A stretch of 64,000 nucleotides of DNA from the NCBI GenBank assembly GCA_905221605.1, contig CAJNDS010000413.1, positions 250,001 through 314,000 on the forward strand, written 5' to 3'. This DNA is from Symbiodinium natans (lineage: Eukaryota; Sar; Dinophyceae; Suessiales; Symbiodiniaceae). Position 1 is the stretch's first letter. The number at the start of each line of letters is the position of its first letter. The notes beneath the pieces are model-generated. The model was not told the DNA's origin. It made no database searches and saw only the letters and a program-made list of their open reading frames with translations. Below are positions 46,904-57,885 of the stretch, one piece after another. The translations under genes and the position numbers were made by a program.

Positions 46904-47100
46904 CTGTGTGTGTGGGCTTGTATGGGTTCGTATATGTATGTGTATGTACGTATGTATGTATGTATGTGCATGTACGTGTACGTGTATCTGTATGTGTACG
47001 TGTACGTGTACGTACGCGGATGTGTGTGTGTGTGTGTGTCTGTGTATGTATGTATGTATGTATGCATGTGTGTATGTATGCATGTATGCATGTATGTAGG
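46703..47100. repeat. Compound microsatellite (GA)n, (GT)n, (TATG)n
   Basis: It begins as GAGAGA, becomes (GT)n with GTGTTTCT variants, then TATGTG hexamers and TATG/CATG tetramers. Long frames on both strands are artefacts. Confidence 0.95.
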
Positions 47101-48959
47101 TAGTATGGATCTGCGGGAGTAGCCGTGCTTGCGTGCGTGCATGTGCGCGTGCAACTCGATGTTCATTTCCAGCAGGTGGGTAATAGCGCCAACGAAGGCC
47201 CTTCCCCATGTGCTCCTGCGCCTCTTGTGGCAGTAGGGGGGAGGGGATGGCAGAGGTGACTCACTGTTTCTTCCAGTCCTGGCCGCCCCCTTTCGGTCGT
47301 TCGTCAGGTCTGCCCTTATGTCTCACGGAGCGTTTCAACAGAGCGCTAGAAAACACCCACAGCGGGGCCCCTCTCATGCTAAGAGCTTGGCATGGGCACC
47401 TCAGCCTTGCAATGTCAACTGGCGGGGTACAGCAAACACCTGCAAAGGCACCAAGTCAGCACAAAGGCCAGCACAAGTCTGGCACAAGCAAGGCCAAGTC
47501 AAGCGGCTGCAGAAAGGAGCAAGCATGAGCAAGCCCGGGATCCCAGTTGAGATAGCAGGCGCACCAAGGAGAAAAAGGCAGAGCGATCCAGAGCCACCTG
47601 GCAAGATGTGGAGGCTTCCGGCTCATGATCCTGTCAAGCGCTGGGAGAGGAGCTCTGAGCGCCGGTCGATACCAGAGGACATTCCGCCGGCAACAGACTG
47701 GCCTGTGTTGCAGAAGAAGAAAGCCACATGCAACGCCGTCGCGGAGTTGACCCAGTTGGTTTGGCTCCGGGCCAAGGATGGGGTTGAGCGTGTTGAGCCT
47801 GCAAAATGGAGTCGACTTAGGATCCGCACTTGAAGCACATCATGCTTGCTGTGTGTCGGACGGCGTGAGCAGCGCAGGATTCCGCTCACGGTTGCTGAAA
47901 CCTGAGTCACATCGATGCTGCAGCATGCAGCTGCGAACGAGGTTTACCGGCCGGAAAGCGATATGCATGTGGAGCCTGCTCTGTTCGATCACAAGGCTCA
48001 AGCCTGGACCTAGACCCTCCTTGAAGCATGCCTTGGCCTCCGGCTTCGCAAAGGCCTACATATTGCAACCCTCATCTGCTTTATCCTTTAAAACTGGAAG
48101 AGCACTCCAAGTTAAAGGTCGCTGCCTTGAAGACTCGGAAGGAAAAGGAGTTGAAGCAAGACAGGAAACTTACAACTAGGAAGCTTGGGAGTTTGATTCG
48201 GAGCTCCATGTAAGACGTGGTCTCGAAACCTACTACATTAGCTTTGTCAACGGCATTCGGCGGCTTGAACTTCATCGGCTCTGTCTGCCCACTGAAAGCG
48301 TTGACTCATTAACAGCAGCATGCCGCTAGACGCTAGACAACGAGCCCAAAAAACTATGTGCAGTCCAAGCATGCAACACTGTTCATACAGCTGCACCTGG
48401 CAGGATATGCACATGCTCATCTGTCGGCATGACCTTGCTTGTGCTAAACTTGGCCAAGGCCTCCAGGAGCATCTGCAAGAATTCGTCGAAGCCCAGAGTA
48501 TTGGAGTGGTCTACATCGTAGCCTTAGCTTTCGCGCTCGGCGTGTTGGGTTTCTTGGGCGATGTGGGGGGTTGCACGCTTCAGTTGCTGCACTGGGCCTG
48601 AAACTTAGACGAATGTTGTCGACGGCATCCGCACCTAAGCTTGATGCTGCGTGATCGCTGCGTGGTTGCAGGGAAGGGCAACCATAGGCACATGGGGCAT
48701 CTGGGCACATCTAGGCACATCTAACTGGCGCTACCAAGACGAGCAATGCGATGCGCAGCCAAAGCCAAATGCTGGGGCAGCTGCTGAGGGTTAAACCAAA
48801 CGCTGCAAGGACGCTGCCTGTGGCGCTTGAGCATGCTTGAGCCCTCTTCTGACTCGAAAAATCTCTTTGGTCGAATCCGCGGGCACGCTGGCAAATGTCT
48901 CCTTCCTTTCCCTTCCTCTGATTAGTGTTGAGACTGTCGAAGGCTGGAAAACCCCCCAA
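47101..48959. other. No gene securely recognised
   Basis: A plus-strand frame at 47318-47833 (171 codons) has a charged C-terminal half, but the minus strand is open too and I see no motif. Nothing else identifiable. Confidence 0.35.
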
Positions 48960-49445
48960 ACCCACAAATATGTTTATTCATGATTTCTTTTTGAAGTTTA
49001 TGTGGTTTGCATTTATGCCAAATTTATGACAAAAAAAGATTTAGGGAAGCTGGGGCCTATTCATATATTCATAAATGCTCCTAATTAACTTTCAAGAGAC
49101 AGAAATGATTTTTCATGAGTTGGTTATGCTTTTGGGTTTGCTGTCTCATTCTGGCCGCAGCCACCTCTGCTTTCACAATTTTTCCTAACATGTATATAAC
49201 GTTTATGTTTCGCATACCCGGATTTATGGCTGGATTTATGATTTTTTAGTGGGTTTTTGTGTTTAATGGTTTGGCTTTATTTATGGTTGTTTTTCATGTT
49301 TTTAGTAGATTGCTTTATGGGTTTACTTATGAAGCTGCTAGAATTTGTCATAAATTTTCCATAATGTTTCCATAAACTGTTCAGATTTTTCATAGCTTTT
49401 TCATAACCGTTTCCAAGATCATAAAATCTTCATAAACCCATATTT
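48960..49445. repeat. AT-rich block rich in TTTATG and CATAAA words
   Basis: The left part is dominated by TTTATG/TTCATG words and the right part, after about 49335, by CATAAA/CCATAA. Base skew therefore switches inside the block, like a very degenerate large inverted repeat. There is no coding signal. It contrasts sharply with the GC-richer flanks. Confidence 0.7.
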
Positions 49446-50328
49446 GTTTACGACGTTTGCACAAACGAAACTATTTAACTTCATGGCTCCCTTAGAAGCT
49501 TTTCAAAGGACTGCCGGGAGCCTTTGGGAGCTTTGGGGGCCCGCTGCCAAATCCATTGAAAACCCGGCCCGAGGAGACGCAAGCATGATGTATCCACAAA
49601 TTCTGCAGCACACACTCAAGTCTATCTGGTCACCAGGATCATGAGACTACCTTTCCGACGTCGCGATTCCAGGGACCCTCCACATCTCCAGCAGAGCCGG
49701 ACTTGATGCAGTGTTAGTGAGGGTTAGTGACCAATTTCGCACTCTGCCGGCATTCGGGAGGGCCCAGAACCTGAGAGGCCTTCCGAGACAATGGGGAAGC
49801 TCTTGTGATCACAATGACAAGATGTCTCCCCTCACATTTTCCCGTCGGGCGCACCAAGGTGCTGCGCGCCGAGGCTTCCCACCCTGGCAAGGACGACCAA
49901 AGGGAAAGATAACTAAGATAACTTCATCGAAGGCTTCTGATTGCCTCTTACTCTTAGACAGACTCTTGCAGCGCGCCGATCGTAGTCAAATCTGAGGAAG
50001 GTCAGATGGCAGTCCTGCAGCTACACATGAGAGTGGACATCTCGTCTACTGGATTCTAGATCTCACGAAGGGGATTTGGGGATTTGGAGGAGCTCTGCTG
50101 CCTTCAGATACTGGATCAACTGCAGGAACTCCTGGTATGCCAGACGTTTCCTGGACGAGGCTGCTGAATTTGATGAACCTGATACCTCAAATTTGCACTA
50201 TGCCAGACAATGCTGTAAGTCTCGTGCGCAAAGCGTTCACCTGCCTGCCAGGCAGGCTCAACTGCGCTTAGTCCACAATCTGCCCCCACAGCAGCCCCCC
50301 CAACAAAAAACCACTGCACTGAATTGAC
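49446..50328. other. No gene recognised
   Basis: Only short frames without motifs. Confidence 0.4.
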
Positions 50329-50458
50329 CTGGCAGGTCCCGAACTTGGCAATCAACCAGCGGCACGTATTTAGGCCTTCGAGCACATGGAAAAGGGTGCC
50401 ACGCAGTCTGTCTCGCAATGGGCGCTCCAGCTGAAATGCTTGCTGCTTTGTACTCCAA
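50329..50458 (-). CDS. Internal coding exon, unidentified
   Basis: Acceptor GCTTTCAG and donor GTCAATT bound 130 bp encoding FQLERPLRDRLRGTLFHV then LEGLNTCRWLIAKFGTCQ. Amphipathic composition with paired splice signals supports an exon. It lies downstream of the EF-hand exon at 50932-51056 on the same strand, but that exon ends in a stop, so this belongs to another gene. Confidence 0.4.
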
Positions 50459-50931
50459 CTGAAAGCTGTGTGGTCGGCTAAACGGTCGCAATGTCTGGAT
50501 GGAGCCGTTGATGACCTAGCGAGCGAAGGCAGCAAAGTCGAAATCGTGGAGCCTACGCTCGGCAGATCACGGCCGGCAAACGGCAAAACGCCAGACTGTC
50601 TCTTTCTAGCCCACATTGAAGCCTTCTTGGCCCATGCACGGTACGGCACAGAACCAGCAAGCCTGGTAGATCACCTGGACACTCCCCAACATTCGTGACA
50701 GCCTGAGGGGAGGCTCGCTCAGATTTGTGAAGAGAGAATTGAGACAACTGAGACAGTTGAGATAATTGAGATAATTGAGATACTTGAGATACTTGAAAGC
50801 TTCTCAGAGCCTCTCAGCTTCACTAAGGCGCCGAGCTCCTCTGCCGCGATGGTGGTGCTAAAGCGATCTTGCAGTTTCCACATCTCGTGCCTTAGCTGCC
50901 GCACTCAGAGCTTCTAACCCACAAACCACTC

Positions 50932-51056
50932 TCAAGAAGCGGGCCGTAGATATTTCTCATACTTCTCGGCTTCGTAAGGCCTAAGCCATTCTGCAGTCAT
51001 CTGTATGAACTCGTCAAACTCGATGCCGCCAGAATTGTCGCTGTCAAAACGTTTGC
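50932..51056 (-). CDS. Terminal exon with EF-hand calcium-binding loop
   Basis: After an acceptor GGGAG the exon reads FDSDNSGGIEFDEFIQM. Loop positions 1, 3, 5 and 12 (D, D, N/S region and E) and the hydrophobic Ile at position 8 are those of a canonical EF-hand. A Trp- and Tyr-rich 20-residue tail and a stop follow. The frame is open further upstream (to 51234), but that part reads as intron. The rest of the protein was not located. EF-hand at the C-terminus is typical of calmodulin-like proteins and calcium-dependent kinases. Confidence 0.7.
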
Positions 51057-52615
51057 CTCCCGGTGTCCAGGCTCCAGCTGCACTTGTCGGCACATGGAAG
51101 GCCAGGGCCCAAGGCCAGAGTGCTAAGGGCATGCTCCGGCCTATCTGCTGGATCAATGCCTCGGGCAGGTTGATCCTAGCCTCGATGGGCAGCGCAGAAG
51201 TAGCAACTCCCGAAGAGCGGCCGAATACAGCCATGTGAGATCTGGTCTAATTGTTCCCGACTCTGTTAAGGTGACTGCTAGGCACGTTTCCTGACGCGAT
51301 GATCGTGGTTCTCATGTAGTGCTTAAGTACATCGTGGCTCGTTTGCTGCAATTTTCGGTGGAGGTGTCAGCCGGCGCTATCACCTGTGGAAACCTTTTCG
51401 TCTGCATGGGTGCATCTTTTTGAGACGCAAGTGAGTTGGAGTATAAACATAAGTCACACGCCCAGGGAAAACGAGTGGATCGGCTTCTCAAATCAAGGAG
51501 ACTCAGAGATGCAAAAGACCACGAATGCCGAGCGATGGTTGCAGCCGCGCCAGACCCTTACATCCAGTGAACATAGCAAGTAGTAAGTTTTGATCCCTCT
51601 AGTGGTACCTTGTACCATCCTTCACCCTTCGGCGAAAATCCTGGTGCTGGAAAGCCTAGAAGGGGCAGGCACGGTGCAAGAGTCCGCCCCGTCAGACTCA
51701 TCAGATTCATTAGACTCATGTCAGGCCACCTTGGGGAGATAGAATGAGATGGAGGTAGCAGGGAGGCCAAGGCAAGTAAGTCCATAAAGTGCAGTTGCCG
51801 GATCATGATCTCTCCAAGCAGGCCTGAGATACTCCCCAGCAAGTTCTTCACAAGAACTGGCTGCTGATGAAGCGACGTGGTTACAGCCTTATACGCCACC
51901 ACTGTTCAAGTTGTACCGGAACCCAGCTTTGAACCTGTCGCCGTGAAGTGGGAAAGCACTTCTTCTGTGCGCAACACAAACCCTGAACCGTAAAACCGTA
52001 AACCCTTTGCCTTACAACACAAAATCCTGGCCACAATTGCTGTAGTAGCTTCTGGCATCCGAAGAAGAACTTTCCCCACAGAAGGCTAATCTGGCTCCAT
52101 TAAAGTGCTAGTGAACCTGGAGGCATATCTCGCCCACATCTCGAAAACAAACACCAAAAAATGCCAATTCGACTGAAGCCCTCGCATCGGCATAAGATCC
52201 GCCCCCGGTCCCTTGCTTTGGTGGCAAAGTGAAGTGGCAGCTTCCCCGCAGCTTCGCAAGCTGCGGGCCACATGGCTGCTAATGACATTGCCAGGCCCGA
52301 TGCAAATCTCAATTGAACCCTAGTATGCCTTGGCAGACGGGCTATAGGCCATATCCTACCCGACACGAACACAACTCTGATGAGGATTGGGATGCTAGGC
52401 AGCGTCAAAGACAACGCCCCGGCAGCAGAAAACAGTCCTCTGACCATAGTTTACTCATGACCACTGCAACTTCAATTGGCTGCCGAGAGGTCAATGCTGT
52501 TTGTGCCTGCTGCTCGCTGTACACTGTGCTGAACCATGTCTCTCGTAGCTGGCGCGCCTCGGGCGGTTAAGCCTCCCGTAATGTACATGTGACCATCACC
52601 TCGTGGCGATGCGGC
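51057..52615. other. No gene securely recognised
   Basis: Candidate minus-strand stretches (51740-51870, NLLGSISGLLGEIMIRQLH; 52330-52447, hydrophobic) could be exons of the EF-hand gene, but no splice model was secure. A few telomere-like heptamers occur near 51970-52010. Confidence 0.35.
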
Positions 52616-53300
52616 CTAGGCATCTTCTCCCGTGCAGAGCTCCTCCTCGCTTGTTCCAAACACCATGGCGCGAAACCATTTATTCTTGATGCGGTCGCTG
52701 CTGCCTTTAACGGCAGACATGTTCTTCTCCAGGCCCTGCAATGCGGCCGGGATAATCTCAAGAGCTTTCTGCCTGTTGTGACGCCGACCCAGCTTGTTTC
52801 CGTGGAAGACCTGCATGAACTCCCGAGCCCTGGAAGCTGAGAGGAAGTTCAAGAAGCAATATCCATGATTTTTCTTGGTTCTACAGTTCATGGGCGTGTA
52901 GAAGAAGTCAAAGGTCCTCTCGAAACCTGCATCACGTACCGCATCAAGGAACGTTTCAGGGTTGCAACAGGTGGTCACATTTCGGACCATGACCGTGGTC
53001 ATGTCATCAGTGAAGAGGGCTGCAGCTTCCTCCCCGGTCGTGTGCTGTCCTGGTCGCTTCATCCTTCCTGGTCCCCCCCCCCCCCCCGATTTCGCGATTT
53101 CGCCGACACCTCTTGCCGGCTAGTCGAGCCTTGACAGCCTTTCCACGAGGTCACCTCCGTGTCTGGATTTACGTGCTCGGGCTGCTCGGGTATTGGCTGG
53201 ACAACATGCATCAGGGGAGAACCAGGAAGCGCCGCGGACATGAGCTGGTGAGTGAAGTCATCGACCTGTGTCTCAAGTGACTCAAGATATCCAATCTGGA
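52616..53300 (-). CDS. Mei2-like RNA-binding protein (C-terminal RRM)
   Basis: The C-terminal part (53062-52616) encodes TTVMVRNVTTCCNPETF, then FDFFYTPMNCRTKKNHGYCF and LNFLSASRAREF. This matches the Mei2-type third RRM (RNP2-like VMVRNV, RNP1-like GYCFLNF) and ends in GEDA before a stop. Mei2 proteins bind RNA and control meiosis in fission yeast; similar proteins are abundant in dinoflagellates. Upstream coding sequence (53089 to at least 53300; LARLAHQLQLQIGYLESLE, then DDFTHQLMSAALPG) is in a different frame, separated only by a run of 15 G on the coding strand (53073-53087 as C). One more G or two fewer would fuse them in frame. The methionine at 53060-53062 is therefore probably internal. 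The 5' end was not found. Confidence 0.85.
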
Positions 53301-53894
53301 GCTGGAGCTGGTGAGCAAGTCGAGCAAGTGACTCAAGGTGGCTGAGCAAGCGCCCGGCATGAACGCCGCTTAACGCACAATGCCTGCGCAGACTGCACAC
53401 CGGCATGGTGATGCATTTTTGGGAACCTGCACAAAGGCCGGTCACACCCCTGTCTGGGTTGCTGCCGTGAAATTGAATTGTGCTTTGTAGGGGTGCCCTA
53501 TGAAGACAAGTTTGCCGTGCTAACCAGGATCTGGGCCAGTTTGAAAGGCACCCTACCAAGTCAAGTTTCGTCATGAACAAACTTCATGTGGCACGCCTTG
53601 AAAATGGCTGCTTTAACGGTCGCTCATGTGCGCCAGTGTATGGAACATCCGTAGCGCTGCACGAACGCAATGCAGCTTTAGACGCCGCCAAGCTGAGGTG
53701 CACACCCGCCAAAAGGCGTTGCAAAGCTCTGGCAACTGAAGAGACCCGGCACCCTTCAGATGCATTGAGGTTAGGGCTAGCAGCCTCTGGTGAGGACTTG
53801 CAATTAACACGGGATAGACGTCTTGAGGCCAACAAGCACGGGTTGACTGATGCTTTCCACCTCTTCATCTCACATCCTCATCCAAGACAGACAG

Positions 53895-54030
53895 TTGCAG
53901 CCGCCTTGTGGTCCAGGCTGCTAAAGGCACTCTTCATCTCCTGGGCAGTTTCTACGAAGACAGATCCAAAGTTGGCAGCTGCAAGAAGGCCTTCAGGAAA
54001 ACCATCATGCTGCAGAACTGCTCGAAATTC
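53895..54030 (-). CDS. Coding exon, unidentified
   Basis: After the acceptor GTGCCCAG the minus strand reads EFRAVLQHDGFPEGLLAAAN, then FVETAQEMKSAFSSLDHKA, a convincing amphipathic helical protein sequence. The downstream donor is uncertain. The longer plus-strand frame over the same bases (53573-54118) is less protein-like. Confidence 0.4.
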
Positions 54031-54627
54031 CTGGGCACGAGGGAATACAGCTCATGCAGAAAGGGCAACCCTGACAGCCTTAGCCTCACTGAGCCCGCAC
54101 TACCTAGGGCCGCAATGAAGTTGTACAGCGCTTGTTGGCAGATACTACGGACGGACAGCCCTCATGCACCTTACTAAGCCAGACCAACCAGTTTGCAAGT
54201 GCAAGCGCAGGTGTGAAGACTGTGTGCTGCCAAGCGGCAAAAACAAGCTGCCCTGACCGAAGCGGATGATGAGCCTCTCGCACCTTGGGCTCAGCGATGT
54301 TCAGCGGGAACTGCGGGCGGGACCCAACAACGAATTTCTGCAGGCGGCGCGTACTAAGGTGGAAAGGCCTGTGGGCGCCAAACCTGCAATGGTGCCGTAG
54401 ACAATGATTGCCAATGTCAGAGCTGGCCGCCAGCTGAGCACAAGGCATGGAAGCATAAAAGATGCCCTGAATGCTGATGCCCGCCCTTAGAGCAAAAGTA
54501 CACCCAAACATGCCGAGGTTTGAGCCCAGCACCACTCTCTGCTCAGGGCTCGGCAGGCCGCTCGACCCGATAATAGCGCCCAAAGGTTCCAGTGATCTTT
54601 TGATCTCTTCCAGCCTCATGGGGATGG

Positions 54628-54716
54628 CACATGATGGCACATGATGGCACATGATGGCACATGATGGCACACATAATGGCACACATAATGGCACACATGA
54701 TGGCACATGATGGCAC
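54628..54716. repeat. Decamer tandem repeat (GATGGCACAT)n
   Basis: About eight units of GATGGCACAT, with AATGGCACAC variants in the middle. On the minus strand the frame stays open as Cys/His/Pro-rich repeats, which I regard as incidental. Confidence 0.9.
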
Positions 54717-54758
54717 CACTCCTGTTCTTTGTCACAGGGGCAACAGAGCCCCCGACAC

Positions 54759-54900
54759 CTGCAGCAGCTGATTCGGAGCAATCTGCAAGGCGCCCTGCGT
54801 CTGCACGTCCTCAGCCGAGGGCTGTGCCATACGACCCAAATGAAGCCTGCACATGTTAAACAGTGCAAACACAGCGTAGAAACCATCATAAGCCTCGCGC
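54759..54900 (-). CDS. Coding exon, unidentified
   Basis: The minus strand reads AYDGFYAVFALFNMC, then RLHLGRMAQPSAEDVQTQG and QIAPNQLLQ up to a GT donor at 54758. The first part is hydrophobic, perhaps a membrane helix. It may belong with the exons at about 54360-54600 (LTLAIIVYGTIAGLAP; EEIKRSLEPLGAIIGSSGL) in one membrane protein, but the family was not recognised. Confidence 0.4.
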
Positions 54901-55417
54901 CCACGCAGCAATATAGAAGTCCTTAGCTTGTTACACTGCTGAACACCAAGCCACTATGGCATGCTGCACACACACACACCTGCCATGTGCATGACTCGTA
55001 GCCATGGTGAAGGACTCTCGTCTGGCTCCCTTGCCCGGAATTCGTAGATTTCCATCGTGGAGTTTTATTTTCGTAGGTTATTCCTGCTCAAACTGCAGAG
55101 GCGAAGTGCTACATCGCGACGGTACTCTGCAGAGCTTGTGCAAACTTGTATGGGCTTCGGTCCACTGCAACAGCCTGCAACACTTCTCGCTCTGGTTTCC
55201 AGAAGCTGCGGCGACAGCAAGTTCGATGGCCACAGCTTCTTGAAAGAAGAATGAGAAGTGGCAGTGGCCACCGAACGTGCTGCCAGACAGTTTGCAAAAG
55301 CTTTGACCAAGATGGTGACAAGGAAGCCCCTCATCAGAATTGAAGAATTGTTCCCCAGCTGGATATATATGGAAAAACCGGAAAAACACGCGAAAACCTC
55401 GTATGCGCAGCACGGCA

Positions 55418-55517
55418 CTACTGCCTACACATCCCTCCGTGCAGCATAGGCACCCATTCTAGGCGCATCTGCACAAACTCGTCAAACTCAAGACTGCCAT
55501 CTTTGTCGCTGTCATAG
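55418..55517 (-). CDS. Terminal exon with EF-hand calcium-binding loop
   Basis: The exon reads YDSDKDGSLEFDEFVQM and then a short tail to a stop TAG at 55418-55420. The loop has D, D, D and E at positions 1, 3, 5 and 12 (DSDKDGSLEFDE), a canonical EF-hand. The layout (EF-hand, Trp-containing tail, stop) parallels the exon at 50932-51056 on the same strand, which suggests related genes. Upstream exons are not resolved; 55880-56010 (MRNFYRLKSRFAELQRAF) is a candidate. Confidence 0.65.
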
Positions 55518-57397
55518 CTTTGGCCAACCTGGCAGTTTCTTCATTGATGCGAAGCAGAACTGGGATGATCCGCAATGCGGCCATGTGACGCCACAAACTG
55601 CTTCAAAGCTGGAGCAGCGTTTCAACTGAGGTTGGACTGCTAAGGATTCTAAGGCTCTGTATAAGCACCACCCAGTTCCGACCGATCGCAGCCACATCAA
55701 AGACTCAAAGCAAAATGCTATAGGCTGCGGCATGGTATGCCGGCCTCCAAAATAACTGCAGCTTCCAGATTGACTCCTGTCTCATCGTGGGGTGTCGACC
55801 GCCGATCGCTCTCCAAAGTACGAACCGGGCCAATGTGTGATGTGTGGGCATCGTAAGAGGAAGACTGTACCACGCAAATCTACATCGTGATCTGATCTGC
55901 CCGAAACCACACGCTCGTCTCCGTCCTGACAATTGGAAGGCTCGCTGGAGCTCTGCAAACCTGGATTTCAATCGGTAGAAGTTTCTCATGCAAGTGGAGG
56001 AGCGGGGAAACAAGGAACACATATGGTCTCGCGATGTGTCACAGTAGCAACAAGCTCACAGCATGTGCGCAGACCAGTCAGCTCAGTACTCAATAGCACC
56101 ACTGCGGTCGGTATCAACCTCCAAGGGAAGTCGCGTTGGGACTACATTGGCACTGGCTTGCCTTGATCAAGAAGCATTTTTTGACTCTATTTCACGTAGG
56201 ATGCCTGCACCACCTGGTGAAGTTTAAATTTTAATGTCAACTGAACTGTGACCTGAAGCCTCACCAGCACACTCCTGTACAGCATGCCACCCTGCGAGGG
56301 AGTCTTTAATAAGTACTGACACAGGCATTTGCAAAACTTGCTTCCGTGCGCGTGGGAGGAGAAGACTGCATGCGCCTGTAGGAATATCAACTTCAGGTTC
56401 GACCTCGGTCTCTTGGTTGAATCTACAAAAGCCAGCCTCCGCGTTTTGCACCAGTAAGTTGCAAAGCAGATTCCATCAACTATGTTGCCTAAGACCAGCC
56501 AAGGCCATGGCACATAGTCCATAAGCTCACACCACTGACTGAATACTAACCTGCCCGTTTGCGGGAGTCTTTGAAATCAGGCCAGTATGAGCAGCATGAG
56601 AGCAGCTGCAGAATGTTTCACGGCACGTGTAGTGCTGCAATCAGAATCCAGCCTGTTCTGGTTGCCAAATCTCGCCATGAGCCAGCAGCATGTGGAAGCC
56701 TTCCACGCATTCGGCTAGCGGCTAGTGATTTCTCGAGATGGCCTGTCAACATGTTGACATTAAAATAATATTAGTCGCAACTGCTCCACATACTCTGGCA
56801 CCACATTTTTCGAAAGCGACTCGACTGCCACCCTTATTGCTCAGCTTGCCACCACACTGCAGCACTCATAACTGCAAGGCGATGTTATCCACTTCGCAGC
56901 ACCAAGCTTCAGGCACAACTTGGCAGGACACTACCGTATTAAACGCGTCGCATAGCTTCGCAGTGACAGAATATAGTGTGCACGAAGATCTCGAAGGCAA
57001 GTTGCGTGAACAGCATTTGAAAGACAACCAGGTGTCTACATATCTGAGATGACAAATGAAGTGCATTGCGCATGTGATCTTGTGAAGCCGACACTCCCGC
57101 TTTTGCACGTCGAGCGGGGACCTGCCTGGAAGTTTCTGTTTAGCAGGCTGTGCTGTGTTCCAGCCTGGGACCGCCCAAACGGCATAATCTGACACATTAT
57201 GCCTGTGTCAGGGCTTCTTAAAACTCACAAATTCCGAAAGGGCCTCAACGGTGAGCTTTACAAAGTTCAGGGCGTTTGAAAGCCTGGCCATCACAGCGAA
57301 GCAGCCACCCCAAAGGGGGGTTCCGACACTGAGCAAACTATGAAAGATGACATTGCAAGGGGCGCTGGGCAGCATTGTATGTGGCATGTGGTGAACT
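55518..57397. other. Candidate exons only
   Basis: On the minus strand, 56224-56451 (FNQETEVEPEVDIPTGACSL, then a helical stretch) and 55880-56010 look protein-like. I could not assign families or confirm splice pairs. Confidence 0.3.
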
Positions 57398-57885
57398 TTA
57401 GCTTGCGACGCTGCAACCTGCTGGACATACTTGACTCATGCAACCAGCGACAGACCCCTTACATTCAAAGGCTGGCTGCCCCTGGACGTCGATGAAGCCC
57501 TGCGCACCATCAAACTTTGAAAACCTTGCAAGCACAAGCCGCGCAACGGTGAAATCGTCTGAAAGAGTGGTCTGAAAAAGCAAGGTTCCAAGATTCACGA
57601 AGTGTTTCGTTGCATGACCACATGCAGGCGCTGTACTTTGACTTGGGGCAACGGATGGATGCCGCTGCGTAGCTAGCATCCGAAGCGACCGAATTAGGCA
57701 TGGAGGTGGCCAGGCCAATGAAAACTAATGGACGGATACTGGTCAATTGCCACGAACGGTTCAGAATGCTGACTGCAACTGTTCCCTTGGCTCTGAGGTG
57801 CAGGCGCTTCCCTGAACTCTGGGCTGGATAGGCGGAACTGCTTTGCCGCCGGGTCCTTCGCGAACCATTCCATGGGTAGCTGCAT
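57398..57885 (-). other. Probable coding exons, unidentified
   Basis: Two minus-strand stretches look like protein: MEWFAKDPAAKQFRLSSPEF (57885-57700) and HFVNLGTLLFQTTLSDDF, then TVARLVLARFSKFDGAQGF (about 57600-57440). They are in different frames, as expected for separate exons. The family was not recognised. Confidence 0.35.

Noticed and set aside
47318-47833. Plus-strand gene of 171 codons
   Set aside because: No family, no splice or neighbour support, opposite to all other genes; kept only as a weak possibility.
53573-54118. Plus-strand gene of 181 codons
   Set aside because: No motif, and the minus strand over the same bases holds a spliced, more protein-like exon.
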